The notes under the pieces: generated by a model
Told to the model about the DNA's origin: nothing
The model's input: only the letters and a program-made list of their open reading frames with translations
Databases searched by the model: none
DNA from: Arsenophonus fragariae
GTDB taxonomy: Bacteria > Pseudomonadota > Gammaproteobacteria > Enterobacterales > Enterobacteriaceae
Reading direction: 5' to 3'
DNA: 64,000 nucleotides
NCBI GenBank assembly: GCA_047291315.1
Contig: JBDPYZ010000004.1
Coordinates: 1 to 64,000, forward strand
Position numbers and translations under genes: made by a program
Part shown: positions 18,263 to 28,075 of the stretch, one piece after another
Position numbering within the stretch: the first letter of the stretch is position 1
Layout: each line of letters opens with the position of its first letter

Positions 18263-19923
18263 GGCTGCTGATAATAAGTCATTATTGCGATTCGTGTATT
18301 GCGAACCACATGATCAGGCTTAGGAATATCACCAGGCAAACCTTCATTCCTACGTAATAAAAGAATCACAGAAATTTGTCCTTCTTTTCTTGACTGGCTA
18401 AGCCATTTTGCAAAATTTTCTTGTTTGATTAAGCGAAATTGGCTATCGGGATAACTCAAACCGTATCTTAATTCACCGGATCTTTCATACAAATAAATAT
18501 CACCTCGATGTAATTCCCATGCCAAACCTGCACCTAGTCCAACATTATCCGCCAGCACAAATTTACTATGTTCCAACAAAGATATATTTTGCCGAATTAA
18601 TTGCTGCGGTAATTTAGAATCGATAGTGTCTTGCGGTAATGCATAGCTTATGGATAAGCTCAAGGCTAAAGAACATACAGCGCCCCACAACCAATACCTA
18701 GCATTGGATATCAGACTAAAATAGCCAATAATCAGCCAAATGAAAAAAACAGTTATACTTAATACCAGTTTGGGCCATTCTGTTGGATTATACAGCGGTT
18801 CCTCAACAAACAACCCCATGATAATCAAAGTAATAATTGACAATATTCCGAAAGTAATATTAGTAAATCCGTTAAATTTAAGGGGTACCAAATTGTGATT
18901 TTTAACACAATCAACCGCATATTTTGCCATCATTAATGCAAGTGGCGCCATCACTGGCAACATATAAGTGAGTAATTTACCTTTAGCGATACTAAAAAAT
19001 AGGAAAGGGACAATAAACCAGCACAGTAGAAAAAACATCTCCGGATTGCTTTTTCGTTCCTGACAACTCTTAAACAACGTACCTGGTAAAAGTCCTAACC
19101 AGGGTATTACACCAAGTAAAATGATTGGAATATAAAACCAAAAAGGTGCTTTATGTTGAGCATCTTCTGATGAAAAACGCTGAATATGTTCTACCCAGAA
19201 AAAGTAATGCCAGTAATCTGGTTCATATTTATTCACAGCTAATGCCCAAGGAAGGCTTATTAAGCCCGCACTAATTATTGCTAAACCACCAAATTTAAGT
19301 ATCTCAGTAAAACGCTTTTGGTAAAGCATAACTGGCAGCATGACCATAATCGGAATGGCTAATGCTAAAAACCCTTTGGTCATGAAGGCCATCCCGCAGG
19401 TAAGCCCCATAACTGCCCAGGCAAGTAACTTTGAAGCAACGATTGATGCTTTTAATAACCAAAAACAACATAGCATACAAGCAGTAAGCCACATGGTAAG
19501 CATCGGATCGAGTACGCTATAAGTGCCAACAGCAAATACCAAAAACATCGAAACATACATCAAAGTAGCAACAAACGCGACATTTCGATTACACCACATT
19601 ATCATTGCTAGCCAATAAATTAATCCGGCACTGATCATAGTTGCAAATACAGCACCAAAACGGACCGTAAAATTTGTATCACCAAATATCATTTGACTGA
19701 TGTTATTTATCCAATATCCGGCCACTGGCTTTTCAAAATAGCGAATATTAAGCAAATAAGGCACTATCCAATCACCTCTTTGCAACATTTCTCGACTAAT
19801 TTCTGCATAACGCGTTTCATCTGGCTGCCACAGCAATCTACCATTTAACGGCACTAGATAGGTAAAAATAAAAAAAAATGCTAATAAAAAAGCACTTTTT
19901 TTCTGTAACTGTTTAGTTAACAT
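18259..19923 (-). CDS. arnT: Lipid A 4-amino-4-deoxy-L-arabinose transferase ArnT
   Basis: 554 residues from the ATG at 19923 (550 in E. coli); a TTG one codon upstream is an alternative. This GT83 membrane enzyme moves L-Ara4N from undecaprenyl phosphate to lipid A phosphates on the periplasmic face. The first periplasmic loop has the conserved RLLWQPDETRYAEISREML, with the acidic residues needed for catalysis, and RYFEKPVAGYWINN. About 12 hydrophobic spans follow, then a soluble C-terminal domain. It follows arnD by 6 bp and overlaps arnE. No lesions are seen, so cationic peptide resistance by lipid A modification looks functional. Confidence 0.96.
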   Translation of the reverse strand: MLTKQLQKKSAFLLAFFFIFTYLVPLNGRLLWQPDETRYAEISREMLQRGDWIVPYLLNIRYFEKPVAGYWINNISQMIFGDTNFTVRFGAVFATMISAGLIYWLAMIMWCNRNVAFVATLMYVSMFLVFAVGTYSVLDPMLTMWLTACMLCCFWLLKASIVASKLLAWAVMGLTCGMAFMTKGFLALAIPIMVMLPVMLYQKRFTEILKFGGLAIISAGLISLPWALAVNKYEPDYWHYFFWVEHIQRFSSEDAQHKAPFWFYIPIILLGVIPWLGLLPGTLFKSCQERKSNPEMFFLLCWFIVPFLFFSIAKGKLLTYMLPVMAPLALMMAKYAVDCVKNHNLVPLKFNGFTNITFGILSIITLIIMGLFVEEPLYNPTEWPKLVLSITVFFIWLIIGYFSLISNARYWLWGAVCSLALSLSISYALPQDTIDSKLPQQLIRQNISLLEHSKFVLADNVGLGAGLAWELHRGDIYLYERSGELRYGLSYPDSQFRLIKQENFAKWLSQSRKEGQISVILLLRRNEGLPGDIPKPDHVVRNTRIAIMTYYQQP

Positions 19924-19929
19924 CAAGCA

Positions 19930-20823
19930 CTATACCTCGTGTTGACACCCTAGCCAACCTTCACGACCTGAAAAAGATGAACGAATAATTTTTCCTTGCG
20001 GTAAAGAATCTATATCATTTGGTATTAATTCACGCAATGGACAAAATACCATTTGTTTTGCAATCATTCTCTCTAATAAGCTTTCAAATTGCGTCGATTT
20101 AGACATACCTTCCACTTCAGTATGAATAGTATAAACAGGAGTCCCTCTATCTTCCTGCATCGCGTTAATAATAAAATCATTAAAGTTTTTATCTTTAACC
20201 AAAGTGCCAACAACTTCATCATAAGTCGGTAGTGTCACAGGAATTTGTACAGTACCAATCGAACCATCAGCTAAAATAGGACGAAAAAGATGTGTACCAC
20301 GGCAATCACTATTATAGTCAAATTTAAAATTTTCTTTCGCCATTAATACACGTTCATCAGCTCGCCAACCAGCCACAGCTGAACATTTCACTGTAGCGCC
20401 CGTTGCGGCCTCAAGCTCATCCACTCCTAATTTAATCTGTTCGACCAATTTGATTCTCGGCCATTTTCCTACATTAGCTTGCCAGCCTTGGTGATCCCAG
20501 GCATGTAGCCCAACCTCATAACCTTCATCCAATGTCTGTTTCATTAAGTAGCCTAGATCATTAGCAATTTTTTTACCTGGCCACGCAGTACCAGCTAATA
20601 AAATATCCCCGCCATACAGTGATGCTGCATTCGATCTTAACATTTTCCATAAAAATTTAGGTCGAAACAGGCGCCATAAATGACGCCCCATATTGTCTGG
20701 ACCGACACTGAAAAAAAAACTGGCTCGAATTTGATATTTAGCTAACACTTTAAGTAACTGTGGCACACCTTCTTTGGTACCTTGATAAGTATCTACATCA
20801 ATTCTTAAGCCAATTTTCTTCAT
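19930..20823 (-). CDS. arnD: Undecaprenyl-phosphate-4-deoxy-4-formamido-L-arabinose deformylase ArnD
   Basis: 297 residues, the usual length. It is a NodB-type polysaccharide deacetylase that removes the formyl group from the lipid-linked sugar. Family features include the N-terminal LRIDVDTYQGTKEGVP with the metal-binding Asp, FFFSVGPDNMGRHLWRLF, EVGLHAWDHQGWQ with metal-binding His residues, and VYTIHTEVEGM near the end. It overlaps arnA by one base (TAATG). Intact. Confidence 0.96.
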   Translation of the reverse strand: MKKIGLRIDVDTYQGTKEGVPQLLKVLAKYQIRASFFFSVGPDNMGRHLWRLFRPKFLWKMLRSNAASLYGGDILLAGTAWPGKKIANDLGYLMKQTLDEGYEVGLHAWDHQGWQANVGKWPRIKLVEQIKLGVDELEAATGATVKCSAVAGWRADERVLMAKENFKFDYNSDCRGTHLFRPILADGSIGTVQIPVTLPTYDEVVGTLVKDKNFNDFIINAMQEDRGTPVYTIHTEVEGMSKSTQFESLLERMIAKQMVFCPLRELIPNDIDSLPQGKIIRSSFSGREGWLGCQHEV

Positions 20824-22823
20824 TATTTTTTACCTAATTCTTCCGCAGCAGCTTGCAAGAAGAAATCTAAAGTTTCATCAATAGTCTGCTTCATATCAAT
20901 AGTTGGCTCCCAATCGAGCAAGCGACGCGCATTTTCAATGCGCGGCCTACGATGCTCAACATCTTGATATCCCTTACCATAATAACTATTACTTTCAATC
21001 TTTTTGAGACCAGCAAACGGAGGAAACAGCTTGCATAATGGATGTTTTTCAAAACTGTCAAGTAACATATCAGCTAATTGAGCAATGCTTGCTTCATTGG
21101 TCGGATTACCAATATTAATAATTTGGCCATCGCATTTTTCATCTTTATTTTCAATAATACGAAATAATGCTTCAATACCATCTTTAATATCAGTGAAACA
21201 ACGTTTTTGAGCACCGCCATCAACTAATTTTATCGGTGAACCTTCAACCAAATTTAAAATTAATTGTGTAATCGCTCTTGAGCTACCAATACGGGCAGAA
21301 TGTAAACTATCGAGACGTGGACCCATCCAATTAAACGGTCTAAATAAGGTGAATTTCAAACCTTCTTTAGCACCATATGCCCAAATAACGCGATCCAATA
21401 ACTGTTTAGAAACAGAATAAATCCAACGCTGTTTGTTAATTGGACCGACAATTAAACGAGAAGTATCTTCATCAAATTCTTTATCATCACACATACCGTA
21501 AACTTCAGAAGTTGATGGAAAAATAATACGTTTATTATATTTTACACAATAACGCACTATCTTTAAATTTTCTTCAAAATCTAACTCAAAAACTCTTAAT
21601 GGATTACGAGTATATTCAATCGGTGTTGCAATAGCGACCAATGGCAGAATTATGTCACATTTTTTAATATGATATTCAATCCACTCAGTATGAATACTGA
21701 TATCGCCTTCAACGAAATGGAAACGCTGATCATCGCCAAAACGGGGATCATTAATAAAACGTGAAATAGCAGAAGAACTAATGTCCAAGCCATAGATATC
21801 ATAATGACCATCTGCTAATAAACGTTCGGTTAAGTGATTACCAATAAAACCATTTACGCCCAAGATCAAAACGCGCTTACGGCGTTTTATTTGTCCCGTC
21901 GGTTTTGCTCCAATACGCACGCCCGTCACAATCCCCATTTCAGCCGCTAAACGCGAACCTTCAACGTATAAACCAGATCCACACTGACCAGTTAGGATCT
22001 CAAGCACACCTTGACCACACGCTATTTGCAATGGCTCAGTAGAAATGATTGTACCAGGTAATTTATCATGTGATTTTTCTAACACCCGGGCGCGCCAAAC
22101 AATCATCTTACTCTCAGCTAAATAGGTAAATGCACCTGGATATGGCTCTGTCACTGCTCGTACTAAGTTATTCACTTCGTTAGCAGATTTAGACCAATCA
22201 ATTAAGCCATCTTCAGCGCGACGGCGGCCAAAATAGGTTGCCTGACTCTCATCTTGTGGTGTTGCTGAATAATCACCCATTTTAATTAGTGGTAATGTAT
22301 CAACCAAAAGTTGTTCCGCGGCTTGACGAATTTTCTCGTGTAACATTAATGCGGTATCTATTGCATCAATGGAGACTTTTTTTTGCGCAATAATATCACC
22401 AGCATCCGCCTTAGCTATCATCTTATGTAGCGTGACACCGGTTTCTGTTTTACCATTCAAAATAGCCCAATTAATCGGCACACGACCACGATATTTAGGC
22501 AACAAAGAACCATGTAAGTTGAAAGCACCTTTAGGCGATAACGCTAATAACTCTTGACTAAGCATGTGACGATAATAAAAAGAAAAAATGACATCAGGTT
22601 GCATTTTCTGAATACGCTCAAGCCAAAGTGAATGATTGACATTTTCCGGCGCAAATACAGGTAAACCCATCTCAGCCGCCAAGCGCGCAACTGAGGAAAA
22701 GAAATGATTCTCTTTAGAATCATCTGTATGTGTAAAAACAGCCTGAATTTCAAATCCCGCCTTCTGTAGCGCCTTTAAACCCACACAACCAATATCATGG
22801 TAAGCAAAAACAATAGCTTTCAT
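20823..22823 (-). CDS. arnA: Bifunctional ArnA: UDP-glucuronate decarboxylase and UDP-L-Ara4N formyltransferase
   Basis: 666 residues (660 in E. coli). The N-terminal formyltransferase domain (about 1-305) shows FNLHGSLLPKYRGRVPINW with the Asn/His pair and KMIAKADAGDIIAQ with the catalytic Asp. The C-terminal short-chain dehydrogenase domain (about 315-660) starts with the Rossmann GVNGFIGNHLTERLL, has IIFPSTSEVYG and the catalytic pair in IYSVSKQLLDRV, and ends in the decarboxylase region with RPRIENARRLLDW. It makes the UDP-L-Ara4N precursor and then formylates it. It is joined by one-base overlaps to arnC and arnD. Confidence 0.97.
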   Translation of the reverse strand: MKAIVFAYHDIGCVGLKALQKAGFEIQAVFTHTDDSKENHFFSSVARLAAEMGLPVFAPENVNHSLWLERIQKMQPDVIFSFYYRHMLSQELLALSPKGAFNLHGSLLPKYRGRVPINWAILNGKTETGVTLHKMIAKADAGDIIAQKKVSIDAIDTALMLHEKIRQAAEQLLVDTLPLIKMGDYSATPQDESQATYFGRRRAEDGLIDWSKSANEVNNLVRAVTEPYPGAFTYLAESKMIVWRARVLEKSHDKLPGTIISTEPLQIACGQGVLEILTGQCGSGLYVEGSRLAAEMGIVTGVRIGAKPTGQIKRRKRVLILGVNGFIGNHLTERLLADGHYDIYGLDISSSAISRFINDPRFGDDQRFHFVEGDISIHTEWIEYHIKKCDIILPLVAIATPIEYTRNPLRVFELDFEENLKIVRYCVKYNKRIIFPSTSEVYGMCDDKEFDEDTSRLIVGPINKQRWIYSVSKQLLDRVIWAYGAKEGLKFTLFRPFNWMGPRLDSLHSARIGSSRAITQLILNLVEGSPIKLVDGGAQKRCFTDIKDGIEALFRIIENKDEKCDGQIINIGNPTNEASIAQLADMLLDSFEKHPLCKLFPPFAGLKKIESNSYYGKGYQDVEHRRPRIENARRLLDWEPTIDMKQTIDETLDFFLQAAAEELGKK

Positions 22824-23815
22824 TATTTTTTTTCCTGATTTTCGTCAGTATCTTGATGAATACCAACTATCTTTTGAATGAAGTAACGGGGGCGGGCACG
22901 AACATCATTGTACATCCTGCCGATATATTCACCAAGTAGTCCCATGGCAATAAACTGCGCACCAATAAATATGAATAAAATGGCAAACAGAGTAAAAACA
23001 CCATCAGCAGCCCACATTGTACCAAAAATAAGACGTAAAATAATTAACAGAACCGCTAGTAAAAATCCGCTTGCTGCAATAAAACTACCAACAACACTTA
23101 GCAAACGTAACGGGGTAGTTGTTAAACAGGTGAGTAAATCAAACATTAAATTTATTAGCTTCATAAAGCTATATTTTGAATCACCAAACTCACGTTCTGC
23201 ATGGCCAACATCAATTTCAATCGTTCTTCTAGCAAACGTATTTGCTAAAATGGGAATAAATGTACTACGTTCATAACACTGTAGCATAGCATTAATAATA
23301 TTACGCCGATAAGCACGCAACATACAGCCATAATCACCCATGGTACGCCCTGTTGCTTTGGTGATCATAGCATTAATGATTTTCGACGCTGTTTTACGAA
23401 ACCAAGAATCTTGCCGATTCATTCGTCTAGTACCGACTACGTCATAGCCCTGTTCCGCAACCTGAACCAAATGTGGAATCTCTTCAGGTGGATTTTGTAA
23501 ATCAGCATCCAACGTGATCACAAGATCGCCGGTTGCCTGTTTAAAGCCAGCCATAATAGCAGAATGTTGACCATAATTACGATTTAAAATTACTGCAATA
23601 ACATGATTTGCCGAATTATCAGCAACATCTATCAGCAATTTAGCAGACTTATCAGCGCTACCATCATCAACTAAAATTAATTCATATGGCTGTTTCAACC
23701 TCTGACAAGCAACCAATGTTCTTTCCAATAATTGGGGTAAGCTTTGCTCTTCGTTATAAATAGGGATAACGATAGAAACTTTCTTTATTTCTTCAAAGTC
23801 ATTTTGAAAAGACAC
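22823..23815 (-). CDS. arnC: Undecaprenyl-phosphate 4-deoxy-4-formamido-L-arabinose transferase ArnC
   Basis: 330 residues (322 in E. coli). A GT2 glycosyltransferase that links the formylated sugar to undecaprenyl phosphate. SIVIPIYNEEQSLPQLLER, ELILVDDGSADKSAKLL and the DxD-type TLDADLQNPPEEIPHLV form the catalytic domain. Two C-terminal membrane spans around residues 230-300 anchor it, followed by GEYIGRMYNDVRARPRYF. It has one-base overlaps with arnB and arnA. Confidence 0.97.
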   Translation of the reverse strand: MSFQNDFEEIKKVSIVIPIYNEEQSLPQLLERTLVACQRLKQPYELILVDDGSADKSAKLLIDVADNSANHVIAVILNRNYGQHSAIMAGFKQATGDLVITLDADLQNPPEEIPHLVQVAEQGYDVVGTRRMNRQDSWFRKTASKIINAMITKATGRTMGDYGCMLRAYRRNIINAMLQCYERSTFIPILANTFARRTIEIDVGHAEREFGDSKYSFMKLINLMFDLLTCLTTTPLRLLSVVGSFIAASGFLLAVLLIILRLIFGTMWAADGVFTLFAILFIFIGAQFIAMGLLGEYIGRMYNDVRARPRYFIQKIVGIHQDTDENQEKK

Positions 23816-24963
23816 TATTTAAGCTCCGAAAAAATTTCATTAATAGCAGCAACAACGCGATCAACATCTTGAGCACGCATATCAGGAAATAGTGGCAATG
23901 AACATAAGGTAGCCGAGTTCCATTCAGAATTTGGTAGAGAAAGAGATTGATAATGAAGTTCTCTATAATATTTCTGCGTATGAGCCGCTCTGAAATGCAA
24001 ACCTGTACCAATATTCTTCTCTTTTAACCGCTCCATAAAACTATCTCGGTTAATACCACAGATAGCTTCATCCACTCGGACCATAAACAGATGATTGGCA
24101 TGCAAATGGGGATAATCAGGCACATCCAGCATTTTTAACGGCAGCTTGGCAAGCGCTTGTCGATAATAGGCAACGAGCTCAGCACGACGTTTACTTATCT
24201 GTGCTAATTTTTTTAATTGAACAACTGCTATTGCAGCATGAATATCAGAAAGATTATATTTAAATCCAGGTTCGACGACTTCAGCCTGCGCTTTACGACC
24301 TTGTATTTGTCGATCGAAGGCATCCACACCTAAACCATGAAATTTTAAACATCTCAGGCGTGTGGCCAAAGCATCATCATCGGTAGCGACTAAGCCACCC
24401 TCAGCACAAGTGATATTTTTAATAGCATGAAATGAAAAAATAGCTGTGCCTTGTTGACCAATCCATTCACTTTGATACTGAGTACCTACGGCATGAGCAG
24501 CATCCTCGATTAATGTGATATTGTTTCTTTGTGCAATCTCACGTAACGCGTTGAGATCGCATGGCGCGCCAGCATAATGTACCGGAATAATGACTTTTGT
24601 CTTAGGGGTAATTGCCTTCCCAACAACATCAGGCTGAACCATTAAAGTATCACGATCAACATCAATCATGATTGGATGGGCCCCTAACAAGGTGATCATA
24701 TTAATGGTTGAAACCCATGTTAATGAGGGGGTAATAACTTCATCTCCAGGACCAATTCCTAAGGCCATAAGAGTTATATGCATACCCGCTGTTGCCGAAC
24801 AAAAAGCAATTGCATGCTGACAACCAAACTTATATCGAAAGTCTTCTTCGAGTTGATTATTTTGCGGCCCAGTAGTGATCCAACCAGAACGTAAAACATT
24901 TTCTACCGCCCGTACCTCTTCGTCACCTATTACTGGTCGAGAAAAAGGAAGAAAATCATTCAT
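23815..24963 (-). CDS. arnB: UDP-4-amino-4-deoxy-L-arabinose aminotransferase ArnB
   Basis: 382 residues from the ATG at 24963 (a TTG one codon upstream is less likely). A DegT/DnrJ/EryC1 family PLP enzyme that uses glutamate to aminate UDP-4-keto-pentose. It begins MNDFLPFSRPVIGDEEVRAV, with GWITTGPQN and ITLIEDAAHAVG (cofactor Asp), and the PLP lysine is in FSFHAIKNITCAEGG. It is the first gene of the complete seven-gene arn operon. The upstream region has a T/A-rich stretch but no convincing PmrA box. Confidence 0.97.
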   Translation of the reverse strand: MNDFLPFSRPVIGDEEVRAVENVLRSGWITTGPQNNQLEEDFRYKFGCQHAIAFCSATAGMHITLMALGIGPGDEVITPSLTWVSTINMITLLGAHPIMIDVDRDTLMVQPDVVGKAITPKTKVIIPVHYAGAPCDLNALREIAQRNNITLIEDAAHAVGTQYQSEWIGQQGTAIFSFHAIKNITCAEGGLVATDDDALATRLRCLKFHGLGVDAFDRQIQGRKAQAEVVEPGFKYNLSDIHAAIAVVQLKKLAQISKRRAELVAYYRQALAKLPLKMLDVPDYPHLHANHLFMVRVDEAICGINRDSFMERLKEKNIGTGLHFRAAHTQKYYRELHYQSLSLPNSEWNSATLCSLPLFPDMRAQDVDRVVAAINEIFSELK

Positions 24964-24966
24964 CAA

Positions 24967-25332
24967 ATTAACCTACTAGCAATTCATTTAATATTTTTTT
25001 AGAGTTAGCCGCTTATAATATCATAAAATAGCTTAACTACACATCAACATGAGATAATAACTTTTCAATATAACTAATTAGAACGCATCAATCTGATGAA
25101 TATGTGAAGCTCAAGCGCCCACTTATGTTACTCAAGCAGAATAGAAAACAAAATTAATTTACTGAAAATTTTTTTCAAAAATAAAGTAATCCAATAACAA
25201 AAATAAGTGAATTTAAAACCACTATTAGCGCAATTTTTACTAAAAAAATTGTTTGGCTTGATAAAAATTCAAATAACCAGACCACTAAAAGGTATCTTTA
25301 TTTTTAAGATTATTTAGGTGAACGCAAATAAT
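24967..25332. other. Non-coding region between arnB and ihfA
   Basis: AT-rich, with no gene remnant seen. It must hold the arn promoter on the minus strand. A sequence near 25009-25035 reading TATGATATTATAAG on the minus strand is a possible -10 region. No clear paired CTTAAT or GTTTA half-sites for PmrA or PhoP could be found. btuC, which follows ihfA in E. coli, is absent. Confidence 0.4.
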
Positions 25333-25356
25333 AAAAAGCCGCTAAAGCGGCTTTTT
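25333..25356 (-). terminator. Intrinsic terminator of the pheST-ihfA operon
   Basis: AAAAAGCCGCT and AGCGGCTTTTT form a GC-rich hairpin with a T run on both strands, 17 bp past the ihfA stop. It probably works in both directions. Confidence 0.9.
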
Positions 25357-25372
25357 AGAATATAATAATTCA

Positions 25373-25669
25373 TTATTTATGAGGCTTTATCTTTTCAACC
25401 CGGCCTTTCAACTTTTGCCCTGGTCGAAAAGTCACCACTCGACGAGCAGTGATGGGAATATCTTCTCCAGTCTTTGGATTTCGACCTGGGCGTTGCATTT
25501 TATCACGCAGATCAAAATTACCAAACCCTGACAGTTTCACCTGAGCCCCATTTTCTAATGAACGACGAACTTCTTCAAAGAAAAGTTCAACTAGGTCTTT
25601 CGCATCACGTTTGCTTATACCCAGTTTTTCGAACAGACTTTCTGACATTTCAGCTTTTGTAAGCGCCAT
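25373..25669 (-). CDS. ihfA: Integration host factor alpha subunit
   Basis: 98 residues (99 in E. coli). It forms the IHF heterodimer with IhfB, a nucleoid protein that bends DNA sharply. MALTKAEMSESLFEKLGISK, the VKLSGFGNFDLRDKMQRPGR arm with its intercalating Pro, and the ARRVVTFRPGQKLK end are nearly invariant. It lies 4 bp after pheT in the conserved pheS-pheT-ihfA order. Confidence 0.97.
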   Translation of the reverse strand: MALTKAEMSESLFEKLGISKRDAKDLVELFFEEVRRSLENGAQVKLSGFGNFDLRDKMQRPGRNPKTGEDIPITARRVVTFRPGQKLKGRVEKIKPHK

Positions 25670-25673
25670 AGGT

Positions 25674-28061
25674 TTAGTCCCTCAAGGATGCTTGGAATCG
25701 CCGTTTTAACGCAGCAACACATTTATCAACAGTTGCGGCAATCTCTTCTTCTTCCAGAGTACGATATGTATCCTGCAAGATTAAGCTAATAGCAAGGCTC
25801 TTATAACCTTCCGCTACACCTTTACCACAGTACACGTCAAACAAGTTTATGCCAACTATATGATTTATGCCAATTTTCTTACATTCAGCTAAAACATCCG
25901 CCGTTGCTACCTCTTCCGGTACTACAACAGCAATATCTCGTCTATTGGCGGGAAAACGTGAAATCATATTTGCTTTAGGAATAACGCGATCTGCAACAGC
26001 ATCCCACAGTAATTCAAAAACTAATGTCCGACCATTCAAATCTAGCTTATTTTCCAGTTCAGGATGAATAACGCCTACATATCCAATATAATCATTATTC
26101 AGATAAATCCCAGCACTTTGTCCAGGATGAAGTACAGAATTAGAGTAAGCCTTATAAATAATATTGTCTAATTTTCCGGTTAATTCCAGTATTGCTGCAA
26201 CGTCACCTTTTATATCAAAAAAATCAACAGCTCGTTTTTCTTGTGGCCATTGCTCTTCATAGCGATTGCCAGTAATCACACCGGCTAACATCAATTCTTG
26301 CCGAATACCATGTTCTGCTGTTACATCCGGCACAAATCGTAATCCAGCTTCAAACAATCGAATTCGATTTTGTTGGCGATTTTGATTGTAAATTACTGTC
26401 GTTAATAAGCCTGGTAGTAAAGAAAGCCGCATTGCGGACATATCAGCCGAAATAGGATGAGGTAAAATCATCGCATCGGAATCTGGATGCAACAGTAGCT
26501 GAATTTTAGGATCAACAAAACTGTAGGTAATCGCTTCGTTGTAGCCACGATCAATTAATAACGTTTTAACCCGTTTTAATGGCAGCACTGACTCACAACG
26601 TGGTGTCATGATTAAATCAGCATGTAACGGTATATCTGGTATATTATTATAACCATAAACCCGGGCTACTTCTTCAATCAGATCTTCTTCAATTTGCATA
26701 TCAAAACGCCAAGATGGAGCAAACACTTGCCAATTATCTTGTTCACCAATTATTTGGCAACCTAAGCGCTGAAGGATCTGAGTAACGTTAATATCTGGAA
26801 TGCTATGACCAATTAAACGATCAAGTTTTTGTCGAGTCAGGGTTATTTTTGCCACTTCTGGTAAGCTAGTTTGATGGCTAACATCAATAATATTTCCAAC
26901 CTCTCCACCACAAATTTCAACTATTAATCTGGTCGCACGCTCCATAGCTCTATATTGTAGCTGTGGATCTACGCCCCGTTCAAAACGGTGAGAAGCCTCA
27001 GTATGAAGACCATAATTACGTGCCCGACCGGCAATCGCTAATGGATCGAAAAAAGCACTTTCTAACAGAATATTCGTTGTATTTTGGTTAACGCTTGAAT
27101 GTTTACCTCCAAAAATACCAGCAATCCCTAAGGCACTTTTCTCATCAGCAATGACTAAAGTATCTTGCTTTAAAGTTACCTTACTGTCATCAAGCAAAAC
27201 TAATGTTTCATCCTGTTTTGCCATTCGAACAATTATCGCTCCATTTAAACGATCAAGATCATAAGCATGCAAGGGCTGACCTAACTCTAATAACACAAAA
27301 TTAGTAATATCAACCACAGAATCAATAGAACGGATCCCCCCTCGACGTAATTTTTCTCTCATCCAGTTAGGCGTTTGCGCTGTAACATCAATGCCTTTGA
27401 TTATTCGTCCTAAAAAACGTGGGCACGCCATGGGAGCTTCTACCCGAATAGGGAAAACGGTAGCATCAGTGCCTTTAACCGGTTCAATCTTTACTGTATT
27501 TAACGCAAGGTTATTGATAGCCGCAATATCGCGAGCGATACCTAAAATACTTAAACAATCAGCGCGATTCGGTGTCAAACTTACTTCGAAAGTATGGTCA
27601 TCAAGTTGTAAGTAGTTACGAATATCGATACCAATAGGCGCGTCGAGAGGTAGCTCAATAATACCAACATGGGCATCAGAAATAGCAAGTTCAGAATAAG
27701 AACAAAGCATACCTTCAGAAAGCTCACCCCGTAGTTTTGTCGCTTTAATTTTAAAATTATCGGGTAAAACCGCGCCAGCTGTTGCCACAGCGACTTTTAA
27801 TCCTTGACGACAGTTTGGTGCTCCACAGACAATATTGAGTAACTGTTCAGCGCCAATATTGACCTTTGTTAAGCGCAACTTATCTGCATTAGGATGTTGA
27901 AAACATTCAACGATCTCACCGACTAACACACCTTGGAATTGACCGGCGACAGATTTAGTATTATCAATCTCCAAACCTGCCATCGTCATTTGCTCTGATA
28001 AGGCTTCACTGCTTATTGCTGGATTTACCCATTCACGTAACCAAAATTCACTCAATTTCAT
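25674..28061 (-). CDS. pheT: Phenylalanyl-tRNA synthetase beta subunit
   Basis: 795 residues, equal to E. coli. It is the large subunit of the alpha2-beta2 PheRS. Domains in order are the tRNA-binding EMAP-like domain (VGEIVECFQHPNADKLRLTK, about 40-150), B3/B4 editing (about 215-380, with ASHRFERGVDPQLQY nearby), B5 (about 405-470), the catalytic-like core and the C-terminal anticodon-binding FDX domain (SRFPANRRDIAVVVPEEV). No lesion is seen. It lies 14 bp after pheS. Confidence 0.97.
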   Translation of the reverse strand: MKLSEFWLREWVNPAISSEALSEQMTMAGLEIDNTKSVAGQFQGVLVGEIVECFQHPNADKLRLTKVNIGAEQLLNIVCGAPNCRQGLKVAVATAGAVLPDNFKIKATKLRGELSEGMLCSYSELAISDAHVGIIELPLDAPIGIDIRNYLQLDDHTFEVSLTPNRADCLSILGIARDIAAINNLALNTVKIEPVKGTDATVFPIRVEAPMACPRFLGRIIKGIDVTAQTPNWMREKLRRGGIRSIDSVVDITNFVLLELGQPLHAYDLDRLNGAIIVRMAKQDETLVLLDDSKVTLKQDTLVIADEKSALGIAGIFGGKHSSVNQNTTNILLESAFFDPLAIAGRARNYGLHTEASHRFERGVDPQLQYRAMERATRLIVEICGGEVGNIIDVSHQTSLPEVAKITLTRQKLDRLIGHSIPDINVTQILQRLGCQIIGEQDNWQVFAPSWRFDMQIEEDLIEEVARVYGYNNIPDIPLHADLIMTPRCESVLPLKRVKTLLIDRGYNEAITYSFVDPKIQLLLHPDSDAMILPHPISADMSAMRLSLLPGLLTTVIYNQNRQQNRIRLFEAGLRFVPDVTAEHGIRQELMLAGVITGNRYEEQWPQEKRAVDFFDIKGDVAAILELTGKLDNIIYKAYSNSVLHPGQSAGIYLNNDYIGYVGVIHPELENKLDLNGRTLVFELLWDAVADRVIPKANMISRFPANRRDIAVVVPEEVATADVLAECKKIGINHIVGINLFDVYCGKGVAEGYKSLAISLILQDTYRTLEEEEIAATVDKCVAALKRRFQASLRD

Positions 28062-28075
28062 GTGACAATTCTGCC

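Noticed and set aside
24967..25332. PmrA or PhoP box for arn
   Set aside because: A few loose matches such as GTTAAG exist, but no properly spaced pair of half-sites could be found.
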